From contig NZ_JAPFPW010000025.1 of assembly GCF_026155325.1 (NCBI RefSeq), positions 1 to 33,420 of the forward strand: 33,420 nucleotides of DNA. The letters run 5' to 3'. Under the pieces are notes generated by a model. That model was not told the DNA's origin. It saw only the letters and a program-made list of their open reading frames with translations, and made no database searches. Origin of the DNA: Desulfobotulus pelophilus. Lineage in GTDB: Bacteria > Desulfobacterota > Desulfobacteria > Desulfobacterales > ASO4-4. Within the stretch, counting starts at the first letter, position 1. Every line of letters begins with the position of its first letter. The position numbers and the translations under genes are program-made. Below are positions 17,723-25,833 of this stretch, in pieces.

Positions 17723-18463
17723 ATGCAAACCCTTTTTATTATAAAAACCGGCAGCACCTTTGCCTCACTTTCCAGACAATTCGGAGATTTTGACAGCTGG
17801 ATCAGGACCGCGCTGGGTCCCGTCTCCTTTCCTGTCATAACTGTGGATGCCGAAAAAACAGAGGTTCTTCCGGCAGCAGAAGACTGCTGCGGTGTCATCA
17901 TTACGGGATCGCACGCCATGGTTACGGATGCACTTTCATGGAGCAGAATCCTTGAGGCATGGATCCCTTCCCTGCTGCAGGCAAAAATACCCCTGCTCGG
18001 TATCTGCTACGGACACCAGCTGCTTGCCCGCGCTGCCGGTGGGGAAGCGGGCTTTCATCCCAGAGGCCCTGAAACCGGCACGGTTATGCTGACGCGCCTT
18101 CCCGAAAGCAAGGGCGACCCCCTCCTTGGCTCTCTGCCACCGTCTTTCCCCGTGCATGCCACCCACGCACAAACCGTGCTGAAACTGCCGGACAACGCCA
18201 TCAGGCTGGCTTTCAGCGACCATGAAGCCAACCACGCCTTTCGAATACCCCCCTGTGCATGGGGTGTTCAATTTCATCCAGAATACACGGAAGCCATCAT
18301 GCAGGCTTACATTCTTGAAGAAAAACTACGAGGAGAACGGAACGAATCAACAACAGACACTCTCTTGAAAAACGTTGTGGCAACCCCGCAGGCATCCGAA
18401 CTCCTGCAAACCTTTGCCCGCATCGTTCAAAAATTTTCATACATACCCGGAGACCATGACTGA
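17723..18463 (+). CDS. class I glutamine amidotransferase (GuaA-GATase-like)
   Basis: The 246-residue protein is a stand-alone class I glutamine amidotransferase domain, which releases ammonia from glutamine for transfer to a substrate. The catalytic triad is visible: nucleophile Cys95 in LLGICYGHQLLA, and His185 and Glu187 in WGVQFHPEYTE. An oxyanion-type GVIITGSH lies near residues 57-64. No synthetase domain is attached, so this is not GMP synthase itself; it resembles the free-standing proteins often annotated as GMP-synthase-like amidotransferases, whose substrates are mostly unknown. The ATG at 17723 follows GGAGAG by 6 nt. The stop is only 24 nt before the GTG of the hydrogenase gene, so the two are probably co-transcribed. 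Confidence 0.87.
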   Translation: MQTLFIIKTGSTFASLSRQFGDFDSWIRTALGPVSFPVITVDAEKTEVLPAAEDCCGVIITGSHAMVTDALSWSRILEAWIPSLLQAKIPLLGICYGHQLLARAAGGEAGFHPRGPETGTVMLTRLPESKGDPLLGSLPPSFPVHATHAQTVLKLPDNAIRLAFSDHEANHAFRIPPCAWGVQFHPEYTEAIMQAYILEEKLRGERNESTTDTLLKNVVATPQASELLQTFARIVQKFSYIPGDHD

Positions 18464-18487
18464 AACAGAACCGGAGGAAACCAAACC

Positions 18488-19939
18488 GTGCTCAACATCA
18501 ACAACAAAGCCACAGAGATTAAGCGTGAAATTCTGATTCATATCGCCCGGTATCAGCTGGCGGGAACACTGGAAAAAAAACTCTATGCCCTCCCCAGAAA
18601 AATGGTCCCTCTGCACGGCATTCCCTTTCGCTGCTGTGTTCACCATGACCGGGAAATACTCAGCCAGCGGATCATCGCACGGCTGGGACACAGCATAGAA
18701 GACTACGATGAGGAAAAGCAGCTTTCCGACTATGCAACGGAAGCGCTGGAAAGGGAAAAACCTACAGAACCCATGCTCACTGTCATTGATGAAGCCTGCA
18801 ATGGCTGCATCCGTGCCTGCTATATGGTAACCAGTGCATGTCAGGCCTGCATTGCCCGCCCCTGCATGACCAATTGCCCTAAGCAGTGCATTCATATCAG
18901 GAAAGGCCGTGCCCTGATTGATGATACCCAATGCGTCAACTGTGGCATCTGCCAAAAAAACTGCCCCTTCCATGCCATCATCAAAATTCCCGTTCCCTGT
19001 GAGGAAGCCTGTCCCGTAAATGCCATCACAAAGGATGAAAACGGCAAGGAAACCATAGATTACAGCAAGTGTATTTTCTGTGGAGCCTGCATACGAAGCT
19101 GCCCCTTTGGTGCCATGGTAGACAAGGGACAGCTTGTGGACGTCATCCGGCATATCATGGAAGGAAAAAAGGTGGTGGCCCTCTATGCGCCGGCCATAGC
19201 CGCTCAGTTCCGCGCTGCTCCGGGCCAGCTGGATGCAGCCTTTATTCTGGCCGGTTTCCATCAAACCTTTGAGGTTGCCCTTGGTGCGGACATTACGGCG
19301 GCCAAAGAAGCCATTGAATTTGAAGAAAGAATGGAACGGGGCGATACCCTGATGACCACTTCCTGCTGCCCGGCCTATGTACGCGCCATTGAAATCTATG
19401 TACCGGAACTTCTGCCTTTCATCTCGGAAACCCGATCCCCCATGCATTACTCAGCAGAGCAGGTGAAGCAGGAATTCCCAGACTGCATCAGCGTATTTGT
19501 CGGACCCTGCCTTGCCAAACGCAAGGAAGGTTTTGATGACCGCCATGTGGATTATGTGCTTTCCGCCGAAGAAATTGGTGCTCTGTTTGTTGCCAGAGAA
19601 ATCGATGTTGCCACATGCGAACCTGTTCCTTCCCCACATCAGCCCACCAGCGGTGCCAGATATTTTGCCCGCTCCGGCGGTGTTGCCCAGGCCGTTCAAA
19701 ACAGACTTGCCCACCCGGAAAAACTGAAAGTCAGAGTGATTAACGGGTTGGATAAGGCTGGTATGAAAGCTCTCCAATCCTATGGCAGAGCCGCATCGGA
19801 GCACAAAGAAACCCATGCCAACCTTGTAGAGGTCATGGCATGTAGCGGGGGATGCATCAATGGCCCCCTTGTGCTGACCAATCCTAAAACAGCGGGAAAC
19901 CAGCTCCAGAAATACGCAGAAAACCGTCCCCAGACCTGA
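18488..19939 (+). CDS. monomeric [FeFe] hydrogenase (group B-like)
   Basis: The 483-residue protein carries the three H-cluster motifs of [FeFe] hydrogenases: L1 TTSCCPAY (C293, C294), L2 VGPCLAKRKE (C341), and L3 EVMACSGGCINGP (C452, C456). All four H-cluster cysteine ligands are present. The N-terminal part (residues 104-205) is rich in [4Fe-4S] motifs, including CVNCGICQKNCP and CIFCGACIRSCP, plus an extra Cys cluster from 104 to 134. Length and the L2 form (GPCLAK instead of MPCTAK) fit the cytoplasmic monomeric group B enzymes of anaerobes rather than bifurcating HydABC. I infer H2 production or uptake coupled to ferredoxin; the physiological direction is unknown. Translation begins at GTG (18488) with GGAGGA 9-10 nt upstream. 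HydE/F/G maturases are not in the window. Pirin follows after 14 nt. Confidence 0.88.
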   Translation: MLNINNKATEIKREILIHIARYQLAGTLEKKLYALPRKMVPLHGIPFRCCVHHDREILSQRIIARLGHSIEDYDEEKQLSDYATEALEREKPTEPMLTVIDEACNGCIRACYMVTSACQACIARPCMTNCPKQCIHIRKGRALIDDTQCVNCGICQKNCPFHAIIKIPVPCEEACPVNAITKDENGKETIDYSKCIFCGACIRSCPFGAMVDKGQLVDVIRHIMEGKKVVALYAPAIAAQFRAAPGQLDAAFILAGFHQTFEVALGADITAAKEAIEFEERMERGDTLMTTSCCPAYVRAIEIYVPELLPFISETRSPMHYSAEQVKQEFPDCISVFVGPCLAKRKEGFDDRHVDYVLSAEEIGALFVAREIDVATCEPVPSPHQPTSGARYFARSGGVAQAVQNRLAHPEKLKVRVINGLDKAGMKALQSYGRAASEHKETHANLVEVMACSGGCINGPLVLTNPKTAGNQLQKYAENRPQT

Positions 19940-19953
19940 GAAAGGAAACGCGC

Positions 19954-20700
19954 ATGGAAACATACCGCAGGATTAAAGAAGTGGTAAAAGGAGAAGAAAC
20001 CCGGGACGGTGCAGGAGTGCGGCTGGTAAGGCTTTTCAACTGCCGCACGGCGGAACGCTTTGATCCCTTTCTCATGATGGATGCCTTTGATAACAGCAGA
20101 TCCGAAGACTATATCAAAGGATTCCCCTGGCACCCGCACCGGGGCATAGAGACCATTACCTACCTTATAGAAGGCAAGGTGGATCATGGTGACAGCCTTG
20201 GGAACAAAGGCCGCATTCTGGATGGAGACTGCCAGTGGATGACCGCAGGCAGCGGTATCATTCATCAGGAAATGCCCCAGCCACCGGGCAGGATGCTGGG
20301 CGTTCAGATATGGCTGAATCTGCCAGCAGACGGGAAAATGGCTCCCCCGGCTTATGGCGATATCCGATCCGATGCCATTCCCATCATCCGGGAAGAGGGC
20401 TGCGAAATTCGTCTGATAGCAGGCAGCTACCGGGGTGTTCAGGGCGCTTTTGAAGGACGCTACATCAAGCCCCTTTTCATGGATATCAGCCTTGCGCCTC
20501 ATACGCTATGGGAACTCCCTACGGATGCCGACCACACCCTCTATACCTACATCTTTCACGGAGAAGGCCGTTTTGATGCCGACTGTCCACCCATGGGTGA
20601 AAAAAACGTCCTGCTTTTCAGCTCCGGCAGCCGAATCCGGGTTAAAGCCGAAGACAGCGCCCTGCGCTTCATCCTCCTTTCCGCCCCCCCCACTGCATGA
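19954..20700 (+). CDS. pirin family protein, C-terminus lost by frameshift
   Basis: Pirins are bicupin iron-binding proteins; some act as quercetinases or metabolic regulators, most are of unknown function. The N-terminal cupin is clear: FPWHPHRGIETITYLIEGKV followed by HGDSLGNKG and TAGSGIIHQEMP, which supply the His/Glu metal ligands. The frame stops after 248 residues at 20700. The missing family tail, HEPVACGGPIVMNTPEEV, continues without a break in the next frame to a stop at 20834-20836. The switch falls in a run of eight C (20684-20691); seven would restore a ~293-residue protein of normal length. The intrinsic terminator 29 nt after 20836, not after 20700, argues that the longer frame is the true gene. 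The ATG (AGGA 8-9 nt upstream) lies 14 nt beyond the hydrogenase stop. Confidence 0.85.
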   Translation: METYRRIKEVVKGEETRDGAGVRLVRLFNCRTAERFDPFLMMDAFDNSRSEDYIKGFPWHPHRGIETITYLIEGKVDHGDSLGNKGRILDGDCQWMTAGSGIIHQEMPQPPGRMLGVQIWLNLPADGKMAPPAYGDIRSDAIPIIREEGCEIRLIAGSYRGVQGAFEGRYIKPLFMDISLAPHTLWELPTDADHTLYTYIFHGEGRFDADCPPMGEKNVLLFSSGSRIRVKAEDSALRFILLSAPPTA

Positions 20701-20836
20701 GCCCGTTGCCTGCGGCGGCCCCATTGTCATGAATACACCGGAGGAGGTGGCCCAGGCCTACAGGGAACTGGATGAAGAAACTTTTATCAGACACCCCAGA
20801 CAAGGAGATCCCTCTTTCTCGCAGGATAAGCCCTAG
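20684..20836 (+). other. out-of-frame remainder of the pirin gene
   Basis: From the C8 run this frame reads PPPLHEPVACGGPIVMNTPE and onward to a TAG at 20834-20836. That is the conserved C-terminal segment of pirins (the EPV, GPFVMNT and aromatic/charged helix block). It has no start codon of its own in a sensible place. It is either joined to the upstream frame by slippage on the C-run, lost in a real frameshift, or separated by a one-base sequence error. Confidence 0.75.
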
Positions 20837-21140
20837 CTGCCTTGCGGCCGACATCTTTATTCAGAAACCGCCGGGACTCTCCCTGCGGTTTTTTTATCCG
20901 CCAGACCAACCCGATTTTTCTGAAACCATGAAGTGCGCACATCCACAAAAACGCAATAAAATACATACATTTTCGTATAATTCACCCCTGACAAAAACAA
21001 GCGCATTTTATGGAAAATCCTTTAATATCAAAAATTTATATACACAAAAACACCCTTGGCATGATTTGTGTTTCTCTTATCACAGGAAACGCACCGAAAG
21101 GGGGGCACTCTTGTTTCAGGAAGACAAAGGGCCGGGGCCC
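20837..21140. other. intergenic region upstream of the EAL gene
   Basis: After the terminator, 20920-21080 is A/T-rich and should contain the EAL gene promoter. TTGGCATGATTTGTGT (21056-21071) recalls a sigma-54 site at the -24 GG but lacks the -12 GC, so I do not call it. The reading frame is open back to 20772, overlapping the pirin tail and terminator, which argues against an upstream start. Confidence 0.45.
20865..20895 (+). terminator. strong intrinsic terminator of the amidotransferase-hydrogenase-pirin cluster
   Basis: AAACCGC (20865-20871) pairs with GCGGTTT (20885-20891), and GGGA/TCCC inside extends the stem to a CTC loop. Seven T (20889-20895) follow. It ends the plus-strand transcript that begins ahead of 17723. 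Confidence 0.85.
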
Positions 21141-22397
21141 ATGACCATGATAAAAAAAATATCTGCCTGTTCCTTCAAAAAGGTGGCATCTCGGATGACT
21201 GACTGTGGGGGCTACTGGGAAGGATCCTGGAAAGAGCACAGGCTGGGCTCGGTTTTTCAGCCCGTCTACAGCCTTGCACATAAGAGAATTGTAGGATTTG
21301 AAGCCCTCATACGGCCCTTCCGAAAGGGTCATCCCGTAGACCCTCATAACTTTTTTCACGGTCTTTCCAGAGACACACTCATGCTGACGGACCGCCTCTG
21401 CCGCGCCCTCCATATAGCCAACTTTCAGAGGCTTGGAAATAAAGACACCTGGCTTTTTCTCAATGTGGCCACCGATGTGGCCGTTCATGCCAGGCAATAT
21501 GGCTCATTTTTTTCTGAGCTTCTGGATTATTACGAACTTTCTCCGGAATCCGTAGTGATTGAGGTGGTGGAACAGGCCACAGAAGATCCGGAACGTATGG
21601 ACAGGGGTATATCCTTTTTCAGGGATCTGGGCTGCCTCATTGCCATGGATGATTTTGGCGCAGGAAGTTCCAATTTTGAACGGATCTGGCGTTTTTCCCC
21701 CCACATTGTGAAGCTGGACCGAACCATCATTGCCCGTGCAGGTCGCGAAGCCCGTACCCGGCGCATGCTTCCCGGTATTATTTCCCTTTTGCATCAGGCA
21801 GGCTCCCTTGTTCTTGTGGAAGGCATTGAAAGAGAGGAGGAAGCCCGTATTGCCATGGAATCGGATGCGGACATGGTACAGGGGTATTATTTTGGCAGAC
21901 CGGAAAAGAATCCGTCTCCGGCCTCTCCGGATTTTGATGGCCTGATGGAGCGATGCAAGGCGGAGCTGGGAGAAAAGGAGCATCTGTGGCGAAGGCGGAA
22001 CAAGCCGGTTCTGGATCTTTTCTCCCTTGCCCTTGAGAAGCTCTGTTCCGGACTGAAACCGGAGGAGGCCTTAAGGGGCATGCTGGAGGATACGAGAACC
22101 CTGCGTTGTTATCTGCTGACTCCCACTGGGCTGCAGGTGGGGGCCACCCTTACGGGTACAGCTCCGGAAAGAAGGTCCGACGCCTGCTTTGCTCCTCTGC
22201 AGGAAGGACGCAGCGGAGACTGGTTCCGCCGACCCTATTTCAAAAGGGCTCTTCGTACTCCCGGCCGGGTTCGGGTCACCCAGCCCTACCGCTCTATTAC
22301 CGGAGACGGAATGTGCCAGACCCTTTCCTGCTATGTAACTTCAGGATCAGAAAGCTGGATTGTCTGCTGTGATCTTTGTTTCAGCGAGGCTTTTTGA
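21141..22397 (+). CDS. EAL-domain cyclic-di-GMP phosphodiesterase with C-terminal Cache-like sensor
   Basis: The EAL domain (about residues 30-255) keeps the full catalytic set: FEALIRP (E54), LNVATD (N108), VIEVVE (E144), DDFGAG (170-175), KLDR (K191), LVEGIE (E227) and QGYYFG (Q247). It should therefore hydrolyse c-di-GMP to pGpG rather than only bind it. Residues ~290-418 form a second domain with a CYLLTPTGLQVG strand, WFRRPYFKRAL and VTQPYRSITGDG, resembling the cytoplasmic Cache/YkuI-C-type sensor found behind some EAL domains. No membrane segment is present. The start is uncertain: ATG at 21141 or 21147, or 21195 with AGGTGG 8 nt upstream, which would remove 18 residues outside the EAL fold. 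The next gene encodes an MCP-like protein with a similar C-terminal module. Confidence 0.87.
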   Translation: MTMIKKISACSFKKVASRMTDCGGYWEGSWKEHRLGSVFQPVYSLAHKRIVGFEALIRPFRKGHPVDPHNFFHGLSRDTLMLTDRLCRALHIANFQRLGNKDTWLFLNVATDVAVHARQYGSFFSELLDYYELSPESVVIEVVEQATEDPERMDRGISFFRDLGCLIAMDDFGAGSSNFERIWRFSPHIVKLDRTIIARAGREARTRRMLPGIISLLHQAGSLVLVEGIEREEEARIAMESDADMVQGYYFGRPEKNPSPASPDFDGLMERCKAELGEKEHLWRRRNKPVLDLFSLALEKLCSGLKPEEALRGMLEDTRTLRCYLLTPTGLQVGATLTGTAPERRSDACFAPLQEGRSGDWFRRPYFKRALRTPGRVRVTQPYRSITGDGMCQTLSCYVTSGSESWIVCCDLCFSEAF

Positions 22398-22462
22398 AAA
22401 AGATCCTGCATCGGAAAAGGCCATCGCTTTTCAGGTACCCAGAAGTTTTTTGATCTTTTTTT
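22397..22462 (+). terminator. possible terminator or attenuator between the EAL and MCP genes
   Basis: AAAAAGATC (22397-22405) pairs with GATCTTTTT (22452-22460), and the U-run continues to 22462. A smaller hairpin, GAAAAG/CTTTTC with loop GCCATCG, sits inside. The loop is long for an intrinsic terminator, so partial read-through to the next gene, whose ATG is 21 nt downstream, is likely. Confidence 0.4.
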
Positions 22463-22483
22463 GCGATCGGACAAGGAGGAAGT

Positions 22484-23911
22484 ATGCTGTTGAACAGGAG
22501 AAAAAAACGGGGCCTGCCGGAAACATTTTTTGCAGAGATTGCTTCCGATCCCCGCGCACCTCTGGATCTGTCTCACCGCTTTATGAAAACCGATATCAGA
22601 GCCTCCCACAGGCCTGTTATGGAAATGCTGGACCGGATTTATGATCGTTTTGAAAGTCAGATGCACAGCATTGCCGAAGGTGCCCTGCCCCTTTCCTCCC
22701 TTGCTCCCGAACTGGCTGACATTGCCGATCGTTTTCAGGATACGGGAACAAAGCAGCAGGAACTGGCCATCCGCATGGTGGAGGAAACGGAGCAGGCTGT
22801 AAGGGCGGAAGCTTCCATGGCAGATCTTGCATGCAGGGCAGCAGAACATTCCGAGGCCATTGCCCATGCCCTTGAGATTTGTAAAAATCAGGGGCATACG
22901 GCAGGAAAAGGAATGGGTCATATAGGCGAGGAGACCCGCATGCTTTCTGAGCAGGTTGGCCAGCTCTCCTCCGATGCCATGCGCATTGATCAGATCATCG
23001 GAACAATCGCTGCCATAGCCGAAGATACGGGCCTCCTTTCCCTGAACGCCAGCATAGAAGCCGCCCGGTCCGGCAGGGCTGGAGCCGGTTTTGCGGTCAT
23101 TGCCCAGGAAATCCGCCGTCTTTCTTCTCAGGTTGCCCAGGCCGCAGACAGTATTCACACAGAGCTTTCCCGTATCCGGGGACAGATCCGTGAGACCGCC
23201 GCAGGGGTTGACAGGGTCAAAAACTGTGTGGAAGAAGGTGAAATCGCCATTACAGATGTTCTGTCCGGACTTGGGGAGGTTGGTGTGCGCCATGGAACCT
23301 TTGTGCAGGATATGGGTGTACTCAGCCGTACCGCGGAAGGTCAGGTCAGGGTTTTCGGGGATGTGGCTTCCTTTGTCCGGGAAATTCGTCAGGGAATCGA
23401 AGAGCGTAACGGAGAAGGTGTAAAAATTTTAAGTTGTGCCAGAAACATCCGCAACCTTACGGAAAAACAGCTTGTTGCCACAGGAGGCTTTCATCTGCGC
23501 TGCCACAGCAGGGCAAAGGCGGCCGTCAGTGCGCTGGCCGCATCCGGGGAATTGCTTTCGGATCAAAGGCCTGTCAGGGAAGGGATTCTGGCGGAATTCG
23601 TTTCTTCCGCCGCCTATGTGGAACTGGTCTACCTGACGGATACCAGAGGCGTGCAGACCGTTGCCAATCAGTTCCGGAGGGGCATGGATGCGGTGTACGC
23701 GTCCGATGGATACGGTGCGGACTGGTCCGGTCGTCCCTGGTTTGAGAAAGTGAAAAAAAGCCAGAAGGTTTTTGCTTCCGATATTTACAGATCAAAGGCT
23801 ACGGATGCCTTCTGCTGCACGGTGGCTGTACCTGTCCATGACAGCGAAGGCCGGTTTTCCGGTGTGCTGGCGGCGGATCTCTGCCTCGAAGAATTGCTGA
23901 AAATATCATAA
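22484..23911 (+). CDS. soluble methyl-accepting chemotaxis-like protein with C-terminal Cache-like sensor
   Basis: The 475-residue product has an MCP signalling helix-hairpin-helix with the conserved tip at residues ~178-216 (EDTGLLSLNASIEAARSGRA, then GAGFAVIAQEIRRLS). MCP tips contact CheA and CheW. There is no signal peptide, membrane segment or HAMP, so it is cytoplasmic. The C-terminal ~110 residues (YVELVYLTDTRG, DWSGRPWFEKV, then a strand-rich end with VLAADL) look like a Cache/PDC ligand-binding domain placed after, instead of before, the signalling part. AGGAGGA lies 4 nt before the ATG. The protein resembles the C-terminus of the EAL protein just upstream, so the two probably sense related cues. 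Histidine-rich HLRCHSRAK near residue 345 recalls a CZB-type zinc motif, but I am not sure of it. Confidence 0.85.
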   Translation: MLLNRRKKRGLPETFFAEIASDPRAPLDLSHRFMKTDIRASHRPVMEMLDRIYDRFESQMHSIAEGALPLSSLAPELADIADRFQDTGTKQQELAIRMVEETEQAVRAEASMADLACRAAEHSEAIAHALEICKNQGHTAGKGMGHIGEETRMLSEQVGQLSSDAMRIDQIIGTIAAIAEDTGLLSLNASIEAARSGRAGAGFAVIAQEIRRLSSQVAQAADSIHTELSRIRGQIRETAAGVDRVKNCVEEGEIAITDVLSGLGEVGVRHGTFVQDMGVLSRTAEGQVRVFGDVASFVREIRQGIEERNGEGVKILSCARNIRNLTEKQLVATGGFHLRCHSRAKAAVSALAASGELLSDQRPVREGILAEFVSSAAYVELVYLTDTRGVQTVANQFRRGMDAVYASDGYGADWSGRPWFEKVKKSQKVFASDIYRSKATDAFCCTVAVPVHDSEGRFSGVLAADLCLEELLKIS

Positions 23912-23914
23912 GGG

Positions 23915-23946
23915 ACCGGAGGCCCAAGGCCCCCGGTTTGTTTTTT
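23915..23946 (+). terminator. intrinsic terminator of the MCP gene
   Basis: ACCGG (23915-23919) pairs with CCGGT (23933-23937), GGCC with GGCC inside, one A-C mismatch, loop CAA; TTTGTTTTTT follows. It starts 4 nt after the stop codon. Read in the other direction it lacks a T-run, so it does not obviously serve the acyl-CoA dehydrogenase gene that converges on it. Confidence 0.8.
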
Positions 23947-23989
23947 AGCTCTTAAATCAAAGACGTTTCAAGCTGAAATCGGAATATCA

Positions 23990-25789
23990 TCAGCCCCCGA
24001 AACCCGCATCTTCCATGTCGATGGCTGCGCCATCCATGACCCGGATGGAGGCAAGCCTGCCTGCGGTGACGGGAAGCTGGGTATTGATGAAGAAACGGGC
24101 CGTGGTGATCTGGCCTTTGTAAAAGGCATCATCCTTTTTCTTCAGACCGATTTTGGGTTCCGCTACCAGGGCCCGCCACAGAAGCATCCATGCCATGGTC
24201 AGGTCTCCTGTGGCTTCCAGGAAGGGATGGGTAAAGGCAAAGGCATTGAGAACCTTGTCACTGGCTGCGGCCTTACCCAGTACCATGGCGGTTTCCGTGT
24301 AGGTTTCCAGTAGTTTTTCCACATTTTCCGCCAGAGGCCGGATGGATTCAATGTTCCGAGCCTTTTCTATGGTGCTGCGGATTTCCTCCAGATAAGCCAT
24401 GAAAGCGGCCCCTTTTTTCATGCCCATCTTGCGGCCCACAAGGTCCATGGACTGAACGCCGTTGGTGCCTTCGTAGATCTGAAAAACACGGGCATCACGA
24501 AGCAGCTGGGCCACGGGATACTCCTCCACATAGCCGTAGCCCCCATATACCTGCACGGCGTGGGAGCAGACCTCAAAGGCCTTGTCCGTGATGTAGGCCT
24601 TGATGATGGGAGTCAGCACCTCTTCAATATTTTTCAGTCTTTCCTTTTCTTCCGGGCTGTCGGAAAGCTGGCAGCGGTTCTGAATCATGCCATTGTAGTA
24701 AATGAGGCTGCGCATGCCGTCCACAAAGCTCTTCATGATCATGAGCTGGCGACGCACATCCGGGTGACGGATAATGGCCGCAGGACCTGCATCAGCGGGA
24801 TCGGTCATGTGTTTGGTCTGAATACGCTGGCGGGCGTAATCCAGGGCATACATGTAGGCGGTGGTGGCGTTGGCAAATCCCTGAAGGCCTGTCATCTGAC
24901 GGGCTTCATTCATCATGTGGAACATGGCGGCCATGCCCTTGTTCTCTTCTCCTATGAGGGTGCCTATGCACTCACCCTTCCCTCCCAAAGTCAAAGAGCA
25001 GGTGGAATTGCCGTGCAGCCCCATCTTATGCTCAATGCCCGTGCAGATCACATCATTGAATTCTCCCAGAGAGCCATCTGCCTTGATGCGGTATTTGGGC
25101 ACCATGAAAAGGGAGATGCCACGGGTGCCTTCGGGGGCTCCTTCAATGCGGGCCAGGGTAGGATGGATGATGTTTTCCACCATATCCTGCTCACCGCCGG
25201 AGATGAAGATCTTGGAGCCGGACAGGGAATAGGTGCCGTCAGGATTACGTCTGGCCACAGTACTCAGGGCACCCACGTCGGAGCCTGCATCCGGTTCGGT
25301 GAGGAGCATGGTGCCGGACCATTTGCCAGCATACATGTTTTTCAGTACCTGATTTTTCTGCTCATCCGTACCAAAATTCTCTATCAGCCGGGCCGCACCA
25401 TGGGTGGCCATGTGAAAGAGCATGAAGGAGTTGCAGGCACCGTGGAAATACTCACTGGCCGCAAGACATATTGGCTTGGGCATTCCCTGCCCTCCCCAGT
25501 CCGGTGTATCGCCCATGGCCAGCCACTGACCATCCAGATAGTTTTTGTACACCTTATGGTAGGCTTCGGGTACCCGCACCGTTCCAGCATCAAACTCGCA
25601 GCCTTCATCACTGATTTTTTGCAGAGGAAGAATTTCCTTGATGGCAAGGTTTCTGGCCTCACTGACAATAAGATCGATGGTTTTACGATTGAATTCCCTA
25701 AAGACACTGCTTTTGGCAAGCTCGGCCACTTCAAGCTGTTCATGAAGCACAAAATCCACATCCCGGCGGTCGGCAATCAGTTGGGCCAT
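23990..25789 (-). CDS. acyl-CoA dehydrogenase (long ~600-residue type)
   Basis: The 599-residue protein has the acyl-CoA dehydrogenase fold plus the extra C-terminal helical domain of the long members, such as DmdC-like enzymes. Visible motifs are the FAD/substrate signature LLTEPDAGSDVGAL (162-175), YGGYGYVEEYPVAQLLRDAR (415-434) and IYEGTNG with the likely catalytic base Glu440. Such enzymes oxidise an acyl-CoA to the 2,3-enoyl-CoA and pass electrons to ETF, consistent with beta-oxidation in a fatty-acid-using anaerobe. The exact chain length or substrate cannot be told from sequence. I chose the ATG at 25789 (AAGGAG about 9 nt upstream); an in-frame ATG eight codons earlier lacks this. It is monocistronic, convergent with the MCP gene and divergent from the kinase gene. 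Confidence 0.9.
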   Translation of the reverse strand: MAQLIADRRDVDFVLHEQLEVAELAKSSVFREFNRKTIDLIVSEARNLAIKEILPLQKISDEGCEFDAGTVRVPEAYHKVYKNYLDGQWLAMGDTPDWGGQGMPKPICLAASEYFHGACNSFMLFHMATHGAARLIENFGTDEQKNQVLKNMYAGKWSGTMLLTEPDAGSDVGALSTVARRNPDGTYSLSGSKIFISGGEQDMVENIIHPTLARIEGAPEGTRGISLFMVPKYRIKADGSLGEFNDVICTGIEHKMGLHGNSTCSLTLGGKGECIGTLIGEENKGMAAMFHMMNEARQMTGLQGFANATTAYMYALDYARQRIQTKHMTDPADAGPAAIIRHPDVRRQLMIMKSFVDGMRSLIYYNGMIQNRCQLSDSPEEKERLKNIEEVLTPIIKAYITDKAFEVCSHAVQVYGGYGYVEEYPVAQLLRDARVFQIYEGTNGVQSMDLVGRKMGMKKGAAFMAYLEEIRSTIEKARNIESIRPLAENVEKLLETYTETAMVLGKAAASDKVLNAFAFTHPFLEATGDLTMAWMLLWRALVAEPKIGLKKKDDAFYKGQITTARFFINTQLPVTAGRLASIRVMDGAAIDMEDAGFGG

Positions 25790-25818
25790 TCCAGTTCTCC
25801 TTTTCGAGGACACATATG

Positions 25819-25833
25819 GGGCTAACGTAGCCC
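25819..25833. promoter_or_regulatory. operator-like palindrome upstream of the acyl-CoA dehydrogenase
   Basis: GGGCTA-ACG-TAGCCC is a perfect 6+3+6 palindrome lying 30-44 bp ahead of the ATG at 25789. Position and symmetry suit a repressor (for example TetR- or FadR-like) controlling fatty-acid genes, but no cognate regulator is seen in the window. Confidence 0.4.

Noticed and set aside
21056-21071. sigma-54 promoter upstream of the EAL gene
   Set aside because: The -24 GG is present, but the invariant -12 GC is missing at the required spacing.
24560-25825. 421-codon plus-strand open frame opposite the acyl-CoA dehydrogenase
   Set aside because: Shadow frame; the minus strand carries all catalytic motifs and a good ribosome binding site.
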